A stretch of DNA of 64,000 nucleotides from Trichopria drosophilae (Eukaryota; Arthropoda; Insecta; Hymenoptera; Diapriidae), in assembly GCA_030407085.1 (NCBI GenBank), contig CM059582.1, positions 13,311,501 to 13,375,500 of the forward strand. Direction: 5' to 3'. The notes beneath the pieces were generated by a model. It saw nothing but the letters and a program-made list of their open reading frames with translations, made no database searches and was not told the origin of the DNA. The translations under genes were made by a program, and so were the position numbers. Positions within the stretch are counted from its first letter, which is position 1; the number at the start of each line of letters is the position of its first letter. This document shows, piece by piece, positions 35,278 to 48,703 of this stretch.

Positions 35278-38200
35278 TAATATCATAATGGAGTAAATCC
35301 AGAAGTTCTCTGCATTTACCATCTTCACGAACTGCAATAGTCATATATATATGAATTTTAATTAATTATAATAGTCGAATTCAAATACGCAGTTTCAAAC
35401 TTTGTCATGAAATAAAATAATTGAATTTCATGTTAGCCGTCAGCCGTAATTAGACTTGTGGGTATCGCAGTAGTAACTGGCAATTTTGGTCAGACTCATA
35501 CAATATTTTCTATAAATATAATATATATCTGGCTTGATTTACTTTATCTAATACATACACAATTTTAAGCAAAACATTCTAATAACGATCGCGTTCGCGT
35601 TAATAATGAAGTGTCTGACAACTAGATTATCCAGAATCGAGCCAATCCTTAATTAACGAATCAATTAATCGAAGCTGGACGGCCCTCCTCGTTTCGTGCG
35701 AGGGCGCGAGTCTCATATTTTCCGTAGACCCTCTTCCCCTCCTCTATCCTCGTCAATCTCCCATTACGGAAGGTAGGGAAACCCCGGGAACTTCGACAAC
35801 CTGTTGGTGCAAATTACTCACTTTGCTGTCGACCACGATTACAAAATGTAGCATCATTAGCGTGAGCACCTGTACACGATTGGGGAGGGTTGCCCGTATT
35901 TCACGTTCATTTCTGGAGAAGAAAGAGAATAAGTTCAGGACGACGTAATGGCGTCATTGTTCTGTCGGACGTAATTTCGCATTTTCCGCGAATGGAAAAC
36001 TTGTTGCCGCATGAGCGCCGGAAACAGAACTGATTGCTCAAAATGGCGACGACTCTGTAAGCATCCCGCAAAACTCGATTGTCGAGAGAAAGTTTGGTTA
36101 ATGTTGAAGAAACGAGAAGTTCCACCACAGTTATTCCTTTCTTTGGTGTGCCAGGATGCATGAAATGCTCCATAACCAATATATACGGATATATTTTATT
36201 GACTTTACTGTGTACTTTTCGGCTAATATGGTCGTACGTGTGTTGATATTTCAATGATATTTGTAGATAAATATCGTTTTAAACCATTCATTTCATCGTA
36301 CTAGATTCGCAAGATTTTGAAACACTATTCACATATGGTCCCAAATTGGGCGCTATTTGTATCTTACAATTTATACAATATAATAAACCATTTTAATGGT
36401 TTGTTCAGTTGCATTTCTAAAGTTGATGAGTTTTGTACTTCTTCCAAACATAATAATGATAATTAGCACGATCAATATGATGAAATTCTAGCTATGAAAT
36501 GGAATTTGAACTATATTACCACATGTAATGTATTTGATATTTGCGTATTACGTTGACTCAATCGCAACCTAACGAGGCAGGATCCTCCATGACGTATACC
36601 GTCAGCAGAAACTACGCCCTGCAAATTGCCTCGTTAAGGAAGACGTTGTAAGCGAATATATACGTAAATCGGAGTATAACAAGACCTAAAAAAAAAGGAT
36701 TTAAATTCTCTTTTCATATCAACTCGTCACCAACTTATTAGCTTAGGGTATAATCTACATAATTTAAAATAAGCGTCCAAGAAATGGACCATTTTGGTTT
36801 TTAAATATTGGCAAAATCCACGTAAGAATCTTTTTGACTAAGTTTCACCTGAAACTGACTGACAATTGTCATAAAGGAGATTGGTAACGTACACAAAGGT
36901 CTCATTAAAACTTTCGATATCACGTGTAACGTCGAAACACAGCAGCTGTCATTTCGACGTAGGGAATACTCGAAATAGTGAAAAGGGTATTATGGAATTC
37001 CCGTGAAAGTGGTATCAGGAGATGCATTTCAACGATTACAAAATACATCTTGAAGCAACTTCGCACCATCCGATAGCAATCTTGGGAAAATTCACACTCG
37101 AAAGCTCACGACGTCTCTTCCGTGCTTACGATTTTTTTTATGAAACTGCAGTCTGAAAGAGTAGACATGAAATATTAATACCAAGTGCGGAGATCGAAAT
37201 GTCAGCTCGTTGTTCTCATTTTTATGACGGGGGTGCTGATGCGTATTTATTACTTGCAGTGGATGAATAATGCCGAGGGGTAATGCATTATGAATTTTAA
37301 ACAGATCCAATTCGTCTCCGATTAAAAATGTTTCATCGTCGAAGCGAGTCTCATCACGTCAGTTTTGCCTGTGTTAAAAGCACGGAGAAATCAAAATTTT
37401 AATATACGCAACGGAATGTGCATTGCTATGTCAAAATTGAACAACGCGCAGTATTTGATTAATATATAGTTTTCAGATTTCTATATAAGTTTGGCTATTT
37501 TTGAAAAATTACAGAGATTGTAAAAAATGGTTAAATTAGAATTATTTGTTATTCGGTATATTTCATAATATTCTGCAGAATTCTGATGACACACAATTAC
37601 TGGAATTCTGGTCGATTGGGAATTCTAATATGAAATTTCTAAATGTCAACTAGAGCGAATTGGATAATTTAAATTTTCTTCTGGTATAGTAATATCTGAT
37701 AATAGTCGAACGTAAAACTAAATAATATGAAATTTAATCTTCGAAATGGGTTAGCAGTAAGTAAAATGACTTTCCATTTTATGGCGGCGGTAATTTTCTC
37801 GAGATATATTTTTATCGCTGTACCGTCTACCGATGACATCAAATTTGAATTTTTTTATGGTTTTCATCAAACGAAATTATGTTCGTTTATATCTGATATT
37901 GTTATTACTTATAGAATTGTAATAGTGGAGTTTTTCAAAACATTTATTGCAATTCAGAAAAACTTAATTTTTATAACGTACTTTTATCTCTTTTTAGATA
38001 AAATTGTTTGTGTTTTTTTTTTGTTTTCGATCACCGTTTCACGCAGCCAGCGTCGATGAATGCACGCAAAATTGCACGTTTTTATAAATTATTTAGCGAC
38101 AGCGAACGTCAAGCGTTTGAAATCGAATTAGGAAATTTAAAAACTTCGAGCGTGCAAACGAACGTTTCTATACACCTATACGAGAGTGTGTGAGGTTTGT

Positions 38201-41079
38201 GGGTTTTGAGAGATTCATAGAGTAGCAGTTACTCCATACATCATACCTTCAACGGCGAAAACTAAATTTTGCAATTCGTACAACATAAACTGCGCGTGGT
38301 ATGACTTGCTACGTATTCGTATCTGGAATAAATCAGAATAGCAGAGAATTTCAGATTGTTTTTCTCTACTTTTCTCGCTTACGAACGTGCGGCATTCTAA
38401 CGTGAATAATAAACATAACTTCATTCTCGGTCAGAGAACTCCGATTTTATCAAAGATACATGGCCGATGGAATTGTTCTTTGTGTTCTGCGTGAAATTCA
38501 TAGTTAATTTAATGCACCTTCGATATTCTTTGCACACTATTTGCCATTACTTAATTTCTCTTTTATTAGTCAGTCATTAATTAGTGCCCTAACAACGAAT
38601 GTGGTAATTATAATTGTCACAATAATTAACAGGTGTTACATCTTAAATGTACATTATCAGGAATGCATTTTTTGTCAGAAATTGTATAATTTAAAAGCTT
38701 TGATCCACTAAATTCAAAAATCACGTTAAATTATTGATTTATGGATAGATTTTGAAGATGTCAATTTTGTAATTTAAAAAAAATAGTATATGGTGATCTG
38801 TGTATATAGTAATCTGTGTATAGTGAAAAACATCCGATGGGGTCGTGCAAAACCTTAAATTTAGTAAATATCGATTTTGCGGTACGACGACGAAAAAACA
38901 TCGACAAAAAATAAATATCAGACAAAATAACACATATCAAAATGATCACATTAGAACAATAAACACAAAATAACATGAATAAATACAATTAAATTTTAAT
39001 ATATTTCGCTATATTATTGAAGTATTGTATTTTATTTGTATGCTCATTAAAAGTACTAACGATGTTAAGCAATCGTAATCTCGGTCATTTTTTCATCGTT
39101 TTAATGCAATTGGTTTTCCGGCTGTCATTTCTTCCAATAAAATTTCGGTTGCTTAGTGTTCATCGCGTAGAATACTAAAAAAATAACCCAGTTTTTGATC
39201 AATTATTTTGTACGATTATTTTGTCTTGGAACCGATTTTTCGACCAAAATAAAAATAATAATTTTATTTTGTTCAGAAGTAAAAATAGAAAACATTAATT
39301 TATTTCTAATTTCTTAATTTTTATGCACAGATTACACTTTCAGGAAAAAGCTTAGCATTGCTAAAGAAAAATATTGGCTGCACGAAAATTTAAATTTTCC
39401 TTCTTTTTGTACATTTCCCCTACTTGTAGGTATTGTGCTACTTAATTCAATGAATTCCCGATATAATTCGAAAATGGGTTTCTTTCCCAGATTTAATATA
39501 ACCTCCGATGTTTGTCGAAATTGATAATATTTGCATTTCACCGTTGTGAATATTTAAATTTAAATATTAACAATATATTGCGACTTACTTTCCAACTCCG
39601 TATATCTACACCTCAGAAAATTTCAATTGCACCAAATTTTTAGTTGTAAACATGTCCCACATTCACTTTTTACTTCCCCATTTGGCTTTTTATCCTGAAG
39701 AATCTCGGAGACGAAAGTGACGAATACAGTGAAAGGTTTCACGAGCAGATCAAACATTACAAAAAGAGTTCAACGGAAAACAAAAGAACAAGAGAGATTA
39801 TTCCCATTCGGCTGATATTGCATTCGTAAAATTGAAATTCCAAAACAAAAAGAAGCATTTAAATGTGTTCTATTTTGTGAAAAAGAAAAGAAAAAACACA
39901 TTCTGATTTTGTACCTGTAAATTTGCCCGTAACTCCGATATTTATGGATAGATTTTCTTCAGCAACACAGTTTTCTTCGTCTAAACTATAGCCTATGCAT
40001 ACGGAATAAGAAAATGGACATGATTTTATGTGTTCTATTTTTACATGGCAATCGAATGAATGTTTTGTTTTTATTTTGGTTCAAAACATTTATAAACCTT
40101 ACTTAATTCATTACGTACTGAAAAGAAAATTTGTTCATTGCATTTTGAACACGATTTCAGCGGTTATATTTTGTGTAAAATAAAGTTTCTAAAAAATATC
40201 CAATCAGTCATTTGACGTAAACTGAATTTTCAAAATCTTTTATTAGATTTTTCAAAAAATGCAACCGTAAAGTATCTATTTTACAGACACGTCTATCCAG
40301 AAAAATGTTGCGAAATGAAAATTTCTTAAAATTGATAGAAGAATAGAAGAATGAAATTTTGTGGAGATTTTTTGAACAATCTGCTCATTTCTCAAAATTG
40401 AAAAATTGAAAGTCTGGGCATTCTTCGAACAACTCTATGAACTTTTTGTATATTGAGATAAAGAGATCATTTTGAAATAAAAAGTTCTGGAACATTTCGC
40501 CGTTTTTTGAAGCTCAAAGGCACCACTTCTTTACATCGAATAGGAATCCTGAAATTATTTCGATCTGAAAAAAAATATAAAGAAAAAATCAATTTGAAAA
40601 ATTCATGTTTTTTGGAAATAACATTTATAGAATTTTTTGAATAATCTAAAAAAATATTCTTGAGGTTCATTCAATTTTACGTCAGATATGCCTGCTTAAT
40701 CATTTAGCAGAACTGTTTTTTTTTACACAAATTACAACCATTGAAAACTATAATGAAGAAAAGTCCATTCAGGACTTAATGGTTAATTTTTTGGATTGAA
40801 ACATTTCAACCACTGAATAAATTGAAATCAGACGTTTTTTACTGTAAATCTGCCGCAGAATATAAAGCTACCTCAGATGAAATAGAAAAATAGTCTAAAT
40901 TTTGAAAGCTTGAAAATTCATAGAAAAAAATGTCAACGTGATTTTCGAGTTTCATGGGGGAAAAATAATGACATTGACAGTACAGATTGGCTGTGAACTC
41001 AATAGGGAAACAATTTTTTATTTTTAGGTCTTTTCGACCCGCACCCAATGTATTTGGACCAATTTCATGGGAAATCTTG
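35278..41079. other. Low-copy stretch without recognised genes
   Basis: About 5.8 kb. The patch 35640-36060 is GC- and CpG-richer (for example CCTCGTTTCGTGCGAGGGCGCG at 35690) with TTAATTAA/ATTAATTA cores just upstream. A short inverted pair CTAACGAGGCAGG/CCTCGTTAAGG lies at 36570-36640. The 110-codon + frame 37727-38059 is hydrophobic and Phe-rich, the 115-codon minus frame 35907-36254 overlaps the CpG-rich patch, and neither shows a family motif, so neither is called. Confidence 0.4.
35640..36060. promoter_or_regulatory. CpG-richer patch, candidate regulatory element
   Basis: Elevated CG dinucleotide content against an AT-rich background, several TAAT-core homeodomain-type sites at 35650-35672, and no repeat structure or credible ORF. 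The assignment is compositional and tentative. Confidence 0.3.
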
Positions 41080-41300
41080 CAGGCCAAATATGGTCATGTC
41101 ACTTAATGAAAACTAGGAGATACATATTAAGAAAATAGAGAGGATTTCGTACAAAATTTTTGACTGCTTGTATCTTTGTGAAACATTTTTCTTCTGCAAT
41201 GCTAACAAATAAATTTTTCATTAAAGCCCTGCAGGCAAACAACGTATGTCTCAATATTATATACAAAATTAGGAACATGATCATATTCGGTCTGAATTAT
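41080..41300. repeat. Imperfect inverted repeat, about 220 bp
   Basis: GCAGGCCAAATATGGTCATG at 41080 is mirrored by CATGATCATATTCGGTCTG ending near 41296. The arms are short and decay inward. It is probably a MITE remnant. Confidence 0.5.
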
Positions 41301-42274
41301 GCAACACGGAAACGATCATTAGTATCTAATATTTTTAAGTAAGATAAGATAGAAAAATCATAATTGAATAATATAATAATAAACTAGACGAATATTGTAA
41401 GTACATGGTATACGGAATAGTGGAAATTAGCCAACAATTTAGTTGGAAAATTAAAAACTTATGATGTTTGCTTATAAAGAAAGGAAATTGTGAATATATA
41501 TAGTAAAGAAGTGACTAAACCTAACTATGCTATTATTGGTTTCTTATTTCATAACATATACAAATAGTCATCACAATAAATGCAGCTACTTTGACAACTG
41601 AAATATCTATTAAAATGAACTGATCCAATACAATGTTGTTCTTGAAGAGTATTCAAGGAAATGATTTAATTTCACTAATTCTAACAAAAACATAAAAACT
41701 GTGATTTTTGTTGGATGGAAAAATATTTTTTTCTTTACGACGTCAATCGATAAAAATAAAGATATTATCTAAGGAAAATGATCCTGACACGATATAATCC
41801 TGACCATTTGTCCAAAAAAGTGGTTTCAAAATGTCGGTTTAAAGGATTATTCTCTTTTTTGATTTATAAACTCAGCATTTTACAAGTCTTCTTGTGCCTT
41901 GTAGAAATCTATTATTTAGAGTGGTTTTTTAGGATGCTGATCACGATTATACCACCAGAATTGCAAAGTTTGAGACGCCGAATCCAGTATGGTAGACCAA
42001 ATACATTCGTTGCATTTACAGATCGATGAACTAGAAGCTGATTTAGAGAATAACGTACTTTTATTGCTTGTTAAACAGCACCAAAGTATCAAATAATTAA
42101 AAAAAATACAATTCTTACTATTATCTACCTTTCGTATTGAGAATCGGGCATCAGCCGACAAATGACACCAATTCTAAATGCTTATAAAATTAGATCCTAA
42201 AGAACTATGCGGTTGCTAAAAACAATTAATTTAATTAGGGCAGTCGATATATTTTATCCGCTATTCAGTATTCG
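41301..42274. other. Non-coding stretch
   Basis: No gene is recognised; the frames at 41778-42029 (+) and 41916-42161 (-) overlap one another and have no family features. Confidence 0.4.
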
Positions 42275-42605
42275 CCAATAGGGATGTCAGAATCGTGATC
42301 ATTGACCTCAAAAACATCATGTATGTAGCGCGTGACGGATTCTATAAGAAATAATTAAATTATCAAAAAATGTCCATCATACTGGATTCATCATTTTGAA
42401 TTTTATTATTCTGACAACAGAATCGTGACCAGTCTCCTCAAAAACCCGTAAATTAAATTCTCAAAAAAATGTGATAAAAAACGAATTTATCGGAACGTAT
42501 TCTATATGTGGCCCACCATCTTGTATTTTGCAATTCTGTTGTCGGAATCGTCATCAGAGACTTCAAAAAGTTATATATTACGGTATGGATTTTATAATTT
42601 TAGAA
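42275..42605 (+). repeat. Tandem units of repeat family R4 (copy 3), period about 130 bp
   Basis: The block CAGAATCGTGATCATTGACC TCAAAAAC near 42290 recurs near 42420 (CAGAATCGTGACCAGTCTCC) and near 42548 (GGAATCGTCATCAGAGAC). Each is followed by CAAAAA, and the latter two are preceded by CATCxTxxATTTTG. It is related to the R4 segments at 22085 and 30740. Confidence 0.55.
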
Positions 42606-42608
42606 GAG

Positions 42609-42975
42609 GTGGATGCACACGGGTATAGGTGGTTAGGTCACCGGTGGTGTAACTTCCGAAACTGTCCAAATCGGGTAGAACATAATGAGATGTAACACCC
42701 CAGACCAGATTCGATTATTTTATAAGCTGGGAAATTTTAAAAAATCATTGTTGAAGTCGCGGATTTTACGTATAGGAAAATGCAGCAATCTAAGTAGTAA
42801 CAGCGAATCCTATACAAACAAATAATGATGCGGCCTGTTACTACTTAGATTACTGCATTTTCCTATGTAGAATCCGCGTCTTCAACAATAATTTTTTAAA
42901 CTTTCCCACCTCATAAAACATTTAACAATCCTTTAAAATAGTTGGACCCTGCGGTATAGATCATTTGGGAGAAAT
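42609..42975. mobile_element. Foldback MITE family FB2, copy 3
   Basis: The best preserved FB2 core: GCGGATTTTACGTATAGGAAA and AATGCAGCAATCTAAGTAGT at about 42758-42800 mirror ACTACTTAGATTACTGCATT and TTCCTATGTAGAATCCGCG at about 42841-42880. The left end GGGTATAGGTGGTTAGG is kept; the right end is eroded. Confidence 0.85.
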
Positions 42976-45900
42976 ATTTAATAATGGTTCCAAGAATTTA
43001 ATTTTCTTTAATAATGACATTATTGAATGAAGAAAGTATTATAGTTATGATACAGAAAAAGAACTTTAGGTGTATTCTCTCCGTGTCCTTTTAAATACTT
43101 TTTATTTATTAATAAGTTTTTTTGTTAATAAAACTCAACACGATAATATTTAGTTAACAACTTTAAATAAAATTCAGTATACATGGTATTTACAAACGTG
43201 AATAAAGTTATTTTTGCCATACCAAAATGATTATTTTTATTGAAAGAGCATGACATAAACGATATTAAAAAAAATGATACATGAAGACTAAAATCAGAGG
43301 TACCACACGGCAGTAAAATTCCGCGCGAAAGGGCAATATACTCGAAAGGAAATCTTTAATAAAAAAAAATAAAGGACATTGGCGTACAAAATCGTTGACG
43401 ACACGACAGCTCCTATCGATTTTGTGTAATACATACCATGGAGTACCAACGAATACGTGGAATACGATAGGTAATGGCGAAAAGCGTCGGCCTCTTTCAG
43501 TAAAATGCGTGCGTTGAGTTCCGTTTTACCGTGAGGAACGAAGCCTTTGAAAAATGGTTGCTGCATTAAAGTGCAAAAACTGCACGGAAACGCATCGTGA
43601 TGAAAGATTAATACCGGAGGATATGCATGCAAATTGTATATTCCCTCTAAATACGTTGCAATATGAAAATAAATTGTGCTCCAAAAGCGTACAAAAAGTG
43701 AAGTAATAATGTATTCTGAGCAAAAATCAATTTTGCTTGCTTTTTAATGTCTTTGTGTTACTGAATGTGTATTAAGATAACTAGGAATTATTATTGATAT
43801 GTCTTAAAATTGATAATTTTATTGGAAAATTCTTATTTTAAATTACAATATTTCAAAATTTTTCGTTTTAAACATCTGTAATAATTCTGAGTAATTATAA
43901 AAAAGCCTTTAACGAATTTAGTATTCATTAACAAAATTGCCTTTTACGGAATAGTATTTTTACATTGGTAATTTAAAATAGATAGCACATAAATGTAATT
44001 TTTTTCTCGAGAAAAAGTTCATCAAAATTTTGAAATATAATTCAATGCCGATATCTAGGCAATCGCAAATCTGAATGAATCCTCATCAAGACCTCTTAAC
44101 TTGCAAAATTGGAAACGGTTCGAAGTTCGAACGCCAACTTGAAATGAAGTATTTTTCGATCTTTACTTTTTTCAATTTTCAGTTTTATTACACTCGTAAT
44201 ACAGAACTTCATGTCATTGGAACGATTGATATTACGGAGATACGACCAGCTAGTTCAGTATTTTAGTATATTGCTTGTAACTACAAATGTAACTCTTATA
44301 AAACTCTGTAAAAAATATTAAGTTTGAGTGGAATATTTAATTGCAATGGAAATCTGCTAATAATGTTTTTGGTGACTAAATACAAGTTAGTACTCAAATT
44401 ATTCTGGTCTACTAAGTCCCAGTTGATTTTATATTGTTCAGGATAACATTTTTGTTTAATTCGACGTGTGAAGTAAATATTTACCTTTATACACCAACTA
44501 AAAATGAAATAACTCAAAATATTTTTTGGATTCTTATGATCTAATTGAAAAAGATGATAAATAGCATCGAAAGCATAATGCTCTTATTAAATGCATTCAG
44601 GTAGAATCTTTTGGACTGAACAATGCCGTTAGCGTTGACGCGCCGTTATAACGTCGCTCGCCACAAAATGAACTTTTCGTTTCAATTTACACCAAGGGAA
44701 GATTGGCAAAAAAATATAAAAACTCCTGTCACGGGGAGTTTCATTAACGGCTTCCGAACACAAGGTCGAAAGGACTTTCGTGTGTCTTTCCTCAACGTCC
44801 ACGTGACAATGACGCGATGACGACATCGCTCCTTTTCTCCGACACAATAGCTGACGGGAAAACTTGCAACCTGGTGCATCGCTCCTATCTTTTTTAGCAA
44901 TCAGCTCGGCAGAACAAAAAGTTCACCCTTAACGACGACCACTCTGGTAGTTCGTGACCGATGCGGTATTCAAAGCTTTTTCCTAATGTAGGGTTCGTTA
45001 GGCAAATTATTCCGAATTAAGCCACTGTCTCCTTGTTTTGGTTCGGATTTAATCAAGTTCTAATTCGTTTCTCTAGCTGTGAGAATGAATTACCATTTTT
45101 CTGAAAATACTCGCAAACTTAAGAAACAGCTAAAATTTATCGAAAATCTTCTATTGTCTTGTACAACTGCAACGCATAAACATTAATAAGGAGAATCGGA
45201 AATCTCATTCGTCTTCCATTGAATGTTCCAACAGTAAACGTGAAGGGGCTTAACTGTTACAACTCTTACGAACTTAATAACGGTCCCATTGTTCCGTATC
45301 TACCAGTATTTCGAGCTCTCAGATTTCGTACTTCGCTGCTGAAGAACCCTTCGCGATTTATCCGAGCGTACATTCAATAACACTTTTGAACTCGATAAAA
45401 CAATTGCATTACTCGGCATTACTACTTTCATTAAAACTTTGGATAGCTTAACTCAAACTGGGGCGTGCTTTCGAAAATCGGAATTCAAAATGTTTCTTAA
45501 TAATAGAGGACGCTTTATTTATCTCTCGCCAGTTGAAGTTTCGGGGAAGTGTCGAGTGAAATTGAAAACCACTCGACTCGAGTTATTATTTAAGACGTCC
45601 CTATAGATGAGCACCAACCGAGTACCAATTTCCTCGCGAAAGGGTCGCACTCGACTGCTCCTTCTTGTATCTGGCTTTTAATCAAGATCACGAGGCCCGG
45701 AATGCTAGAATCTCCGTGGATAATTTCGAACCAGTATCTCACGTGGAATTATACGTACGATACGAGCGTGAGTTAATGCGGCACTATCGAGACCTGTTCT
45801 GTTCCTGAGAGTAGTTTGTCGACTATACCGCGACCAAGTGCAGACTAATCCAAGATCTAAGCTTAACACCTCTGCTAAATTCCCTTTACGGAAATCAAAC

Positions 45901-46030
45901 AAAGTGTGACTTAGCGAAATATGATATGAACCCTGGGTTTTGATAACTATATTAAATCAGTAATTGAAACAAATATCTTATTTATCTTCGTAATTGTTAA
46001 TGCGTAGCAAGTATTGCTCCTTTCATTTCT
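42976..46030. other. Low-copy stretch with several CpG-richer patches
   Basis: Patches at 43290-43640, 44610-44960 and 45230-45890 are GC- and CpG-richer than their surroundings. The overlapping frames there on both strands (for example 43294-43632 and 44629-44900, both minus) conflict with one another and show no protein family, so I read the patches as low-copy, perhaps conserved, non-coding DNA. Intervening sequence is AT-rich and featureless. Confidence 0.35.
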
Positions 46031-46249
46031 TGCAGGAGGAAATTTTCAATTTATAAAAAACTATTGGCAACTATTGGTTCATCCAATGTCCCTTGGTAAC
46101 TAATCAGGTTTCAACAGTTATTATATATATTATGTTGTTAACTATGCAGTACTATATTTCGTATAATTTTCCCCAATATTTATCAGTAATAACTACTGAC
46201 AAGGAGGTAATATTACTCTAAACTATTTCTGTATGATTGAACTACTTTG
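46031..46249. repeat. Left part of the CCAATAGT-type repeat complex
   Basis: Contains CTATTGGCAACTATTGG, CAATATTTATCAGTAATAACTACT and related words. These recur in the mosaic at 47092-48703 (for example ATAATTATCAGTAATAAATACT near 48382). This may be the flank of an outer element into which the MITE at 46250 inserted. Confidence 0.5.
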
Positions 46250-47091
46250 TACACTCAGAAAAAAAAATAGTTGAAATAACCATTTTTTTACTATGAATCG
46301 TAGTGTGAAATGAGGACTAGGCATGATAATAGTAAAATAATTATTCTGAAATAGTAAAGTTTAACTATTGTTTCATGATTCAAAATGCTTCTTATCATAA
46401 TAGACAAATAGACTCGACTATTTTGAAATAGTCATTTCAGAAACTTACTACCTTCACTGAGAGAAATTGTATAAGAAATTGTCATAAGAAATGTGGAGAG
46501 AAGTCAATATTTACTTTTTAAAAATATTAGTAATACTCCCTTCGCTCTTTGTTTAAGATAAACAAGGAAACAAAGAGAAAAACAAAACAACAATACTGCG
46601 CTAAGTTTGTGAATGTCACACTCTAGACTGTTAAAAAATGTATTTTGCAATTGGTCATTATACACACAAATTTCAATGTCGTGTAACTACTTCAATAACG
46701 GGAGCGACGGGTTCGAAGAAAAAAAGCTGCGAACGCTGCGTCGCCACCTGGCGACATCAAAACACACTGAGTGCGGCAGTCTTTACCATGGATTTATAGT
46801 AAATACAAACTTTAACTATGAATAATAGTAAATATAAAGATTTACTACGAGACATAGTGTGAAATGAGTACTGTACGAGATTATAGTAATTTTAACTATA
46901 TTTGTCGTATTTATTTAAATCATTCTAGATATTTGATATTTTTTAACAATGAGGACATAGTTGATGTAATAAAATTATAGTAAAATCGAGTATGAAAGTG
47001 ATAAATTTAACTATTTTTTATAGTAGTTTTAACTATATTTTGCCAACTATGTGATATAGTCAATTAAACTATGGATTTTTTTCTCAGTGTA
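46250..47091. mobile_element. TIR MITE (ACACTCAGAAAAAA), copy 1, 842 bp
   Basis: The left TIR TACACTCAGAAAAAAA and the right end TTTTTTTCTCAGTGTA are inverted repeats. The element is rich in TAGTTxxAACTAT words near both ends and has a GC-richer centre. It is closely similar along its whole length to 48704-49580, with the middle (46590-46870) almost identical. The 70-codon frame 46613-46825 is judged non-functional (see rejected items). Confidence 0.9.
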
Positions 47092-48703
47092 CCCAATAGT
47101 CACTATTGGGAGCAATTTGTTATTAGTGCGAGATAACACTCAAGCACTCTTGTCGCATATAGTAGTTAATATTCACAATTGGAAACAACTGGATACTAAC
47201 CTATTATTAACTGGCTAATACAACGCACCAATTTTCTACAAATAATATATATGAAGAACTGTTCCATTATCATTTGACTGCATAGCACCCAATGGTTGCT
47301 ATTGAGAATTAGTAAAAGATACTATTCATGCACTATTGTTATATGCGCAATAATTAATCGTTAAAATTCATTACTATTTCCCAGTAGTAGAAGGTACAAT
47401 TTGTCTACTAGTAAAATACGTAGCCGTCATAATTACTATTGGTTACTATTTGGTCCAACTGAATGATACTATACGTTTATAGTATATAGAAATGAATTAT
47501 GCAATACCTTTCTGGAGACTACTAATCAATAGTGCAGGGTACAATTTTTGCATGATAAGGCACTCATAATTATTAATGGTAACTACTGGCAAAAAATGCT
47601 ATTACTTTATCTGTCAACTATTTAGTACCCAATAGTTACTAATGAGAGCTATTATTCATAGTGAAAGATACCATTTTTGTCATATATCGTAATTGATAAT
47701 TATAAAAATAACTGGCAAATTCTAAAATTTACTGTTTATCTACTAGTCATGTTTGCATTACTCACAATAGTGCATGAATAGTATCTTTTACTAATTCTCA
47801 ATAGCAACTATCAGATTATATGCAGCCGAATTGTAATGGAACAGTTCCGTGTATTTGACTCACTAGTTTCCTGAAATAATTATATATACTGCTCTCTAAA
47901 CTTGAATTAATAAAAAACGACTTATATACACAGCGAAAAGGGGTTACCATTAATTAGTAATTTTTTTACTATCAAATAGTACGAAAATAGTAATTTATTA
48001 GTAAAATTCTATTAATATACAAGTAGATATTGACTTTTTAATTTAGTAGTTTGTAGAATTATTAATAAGTTAGTAGGATTTAACTTTTTATTAGCAAAAT
48101 AGTGAATATTAACTACTAAATGCGACAAGAGTTTTTTAATGTTATCATGGAATGAATAGTACCTTTTACTATTGTCTAGTAATTCTCAATAGCAACTGTT
48201 ATGTGGTCTGCAGTTGAAAGATAACAGAACAGTTCAGTGTATTATACTCCGTAGTTGTCATGAATTATTAATAAACGAAACAGTGCACTTGTGGAATCAT
48301 TCACTACGCCCAAACTAATATTACATATTCCATACTACGCAATTGAAAGAGCCAATTATATTATCCTGTACTTTTCCTCCATAATTATCAGTAATAAATA
48401 CTGTGTAATACAAACATTACTAGTAGATGCATAGTAAACTCCATAATTCCGCAGTTATTCTTAATTGTAACTATTAATTGCGACATACGACAATTACGTA
48501 AGAATATTTCACTAGGAAATATTACTCTCATTAGTAACCATTGGATACTACATATAGTTTACAGATGAAGTAATATCATGTTTTCCGGTAGCTACTAGTA
48601 ATAATATTGAATGCATTATCATGCAATAGTTTATTTCTGTATACTATAAAAGTATAGTATCATTTGCTTGGACCCAATAGTGACCGGTAATAATTAGGAA
48701 TGC
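47092..48703. repeat. Inverted-repeat mosaic built from CCAATAGT/ACTATTGG words
   Basis: It begins with a perfect 19 bp palindrome CCCAATAGTCACTATTGGG (47092-47110). Longer pairs follow: 47249-47345 is inverted at 47764-47860, including TTGAGAATTAGTAAAAGATA. 47436-47498 is inverted at 48633-48696, including TATACTATAAAxGTATAGTA. 47764-47860 recurs directly at 48150-48245. The block is non-coding and looks like overlapping foldback elements. Confidence 0.75.

Noticed and set aside
35907..36254. 115-codon minus-strand frame
   Set aside because: Located in a CpG-richer patch where long chance frames are expected; no recognisable domain or splice context.
43294..43632. 112-codon minus-strand frame
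   Set aside because: Overlaps another minus-strand frame in a CpG-rich patch, and its composition suggests chance openness caused by few TA-type stops; no motif.
46613..46825. A 70-codon frame present in both ACACTCAGAAAAAA MITE copies (also 49103-49315), a candidate conserved micropeptide
   Set aside because: The copies differ at six bases in this frame, five of which change the amino acid and one of which is silent. That gives no sign of purifying selection, so the frame survives only because the DNA is recent.
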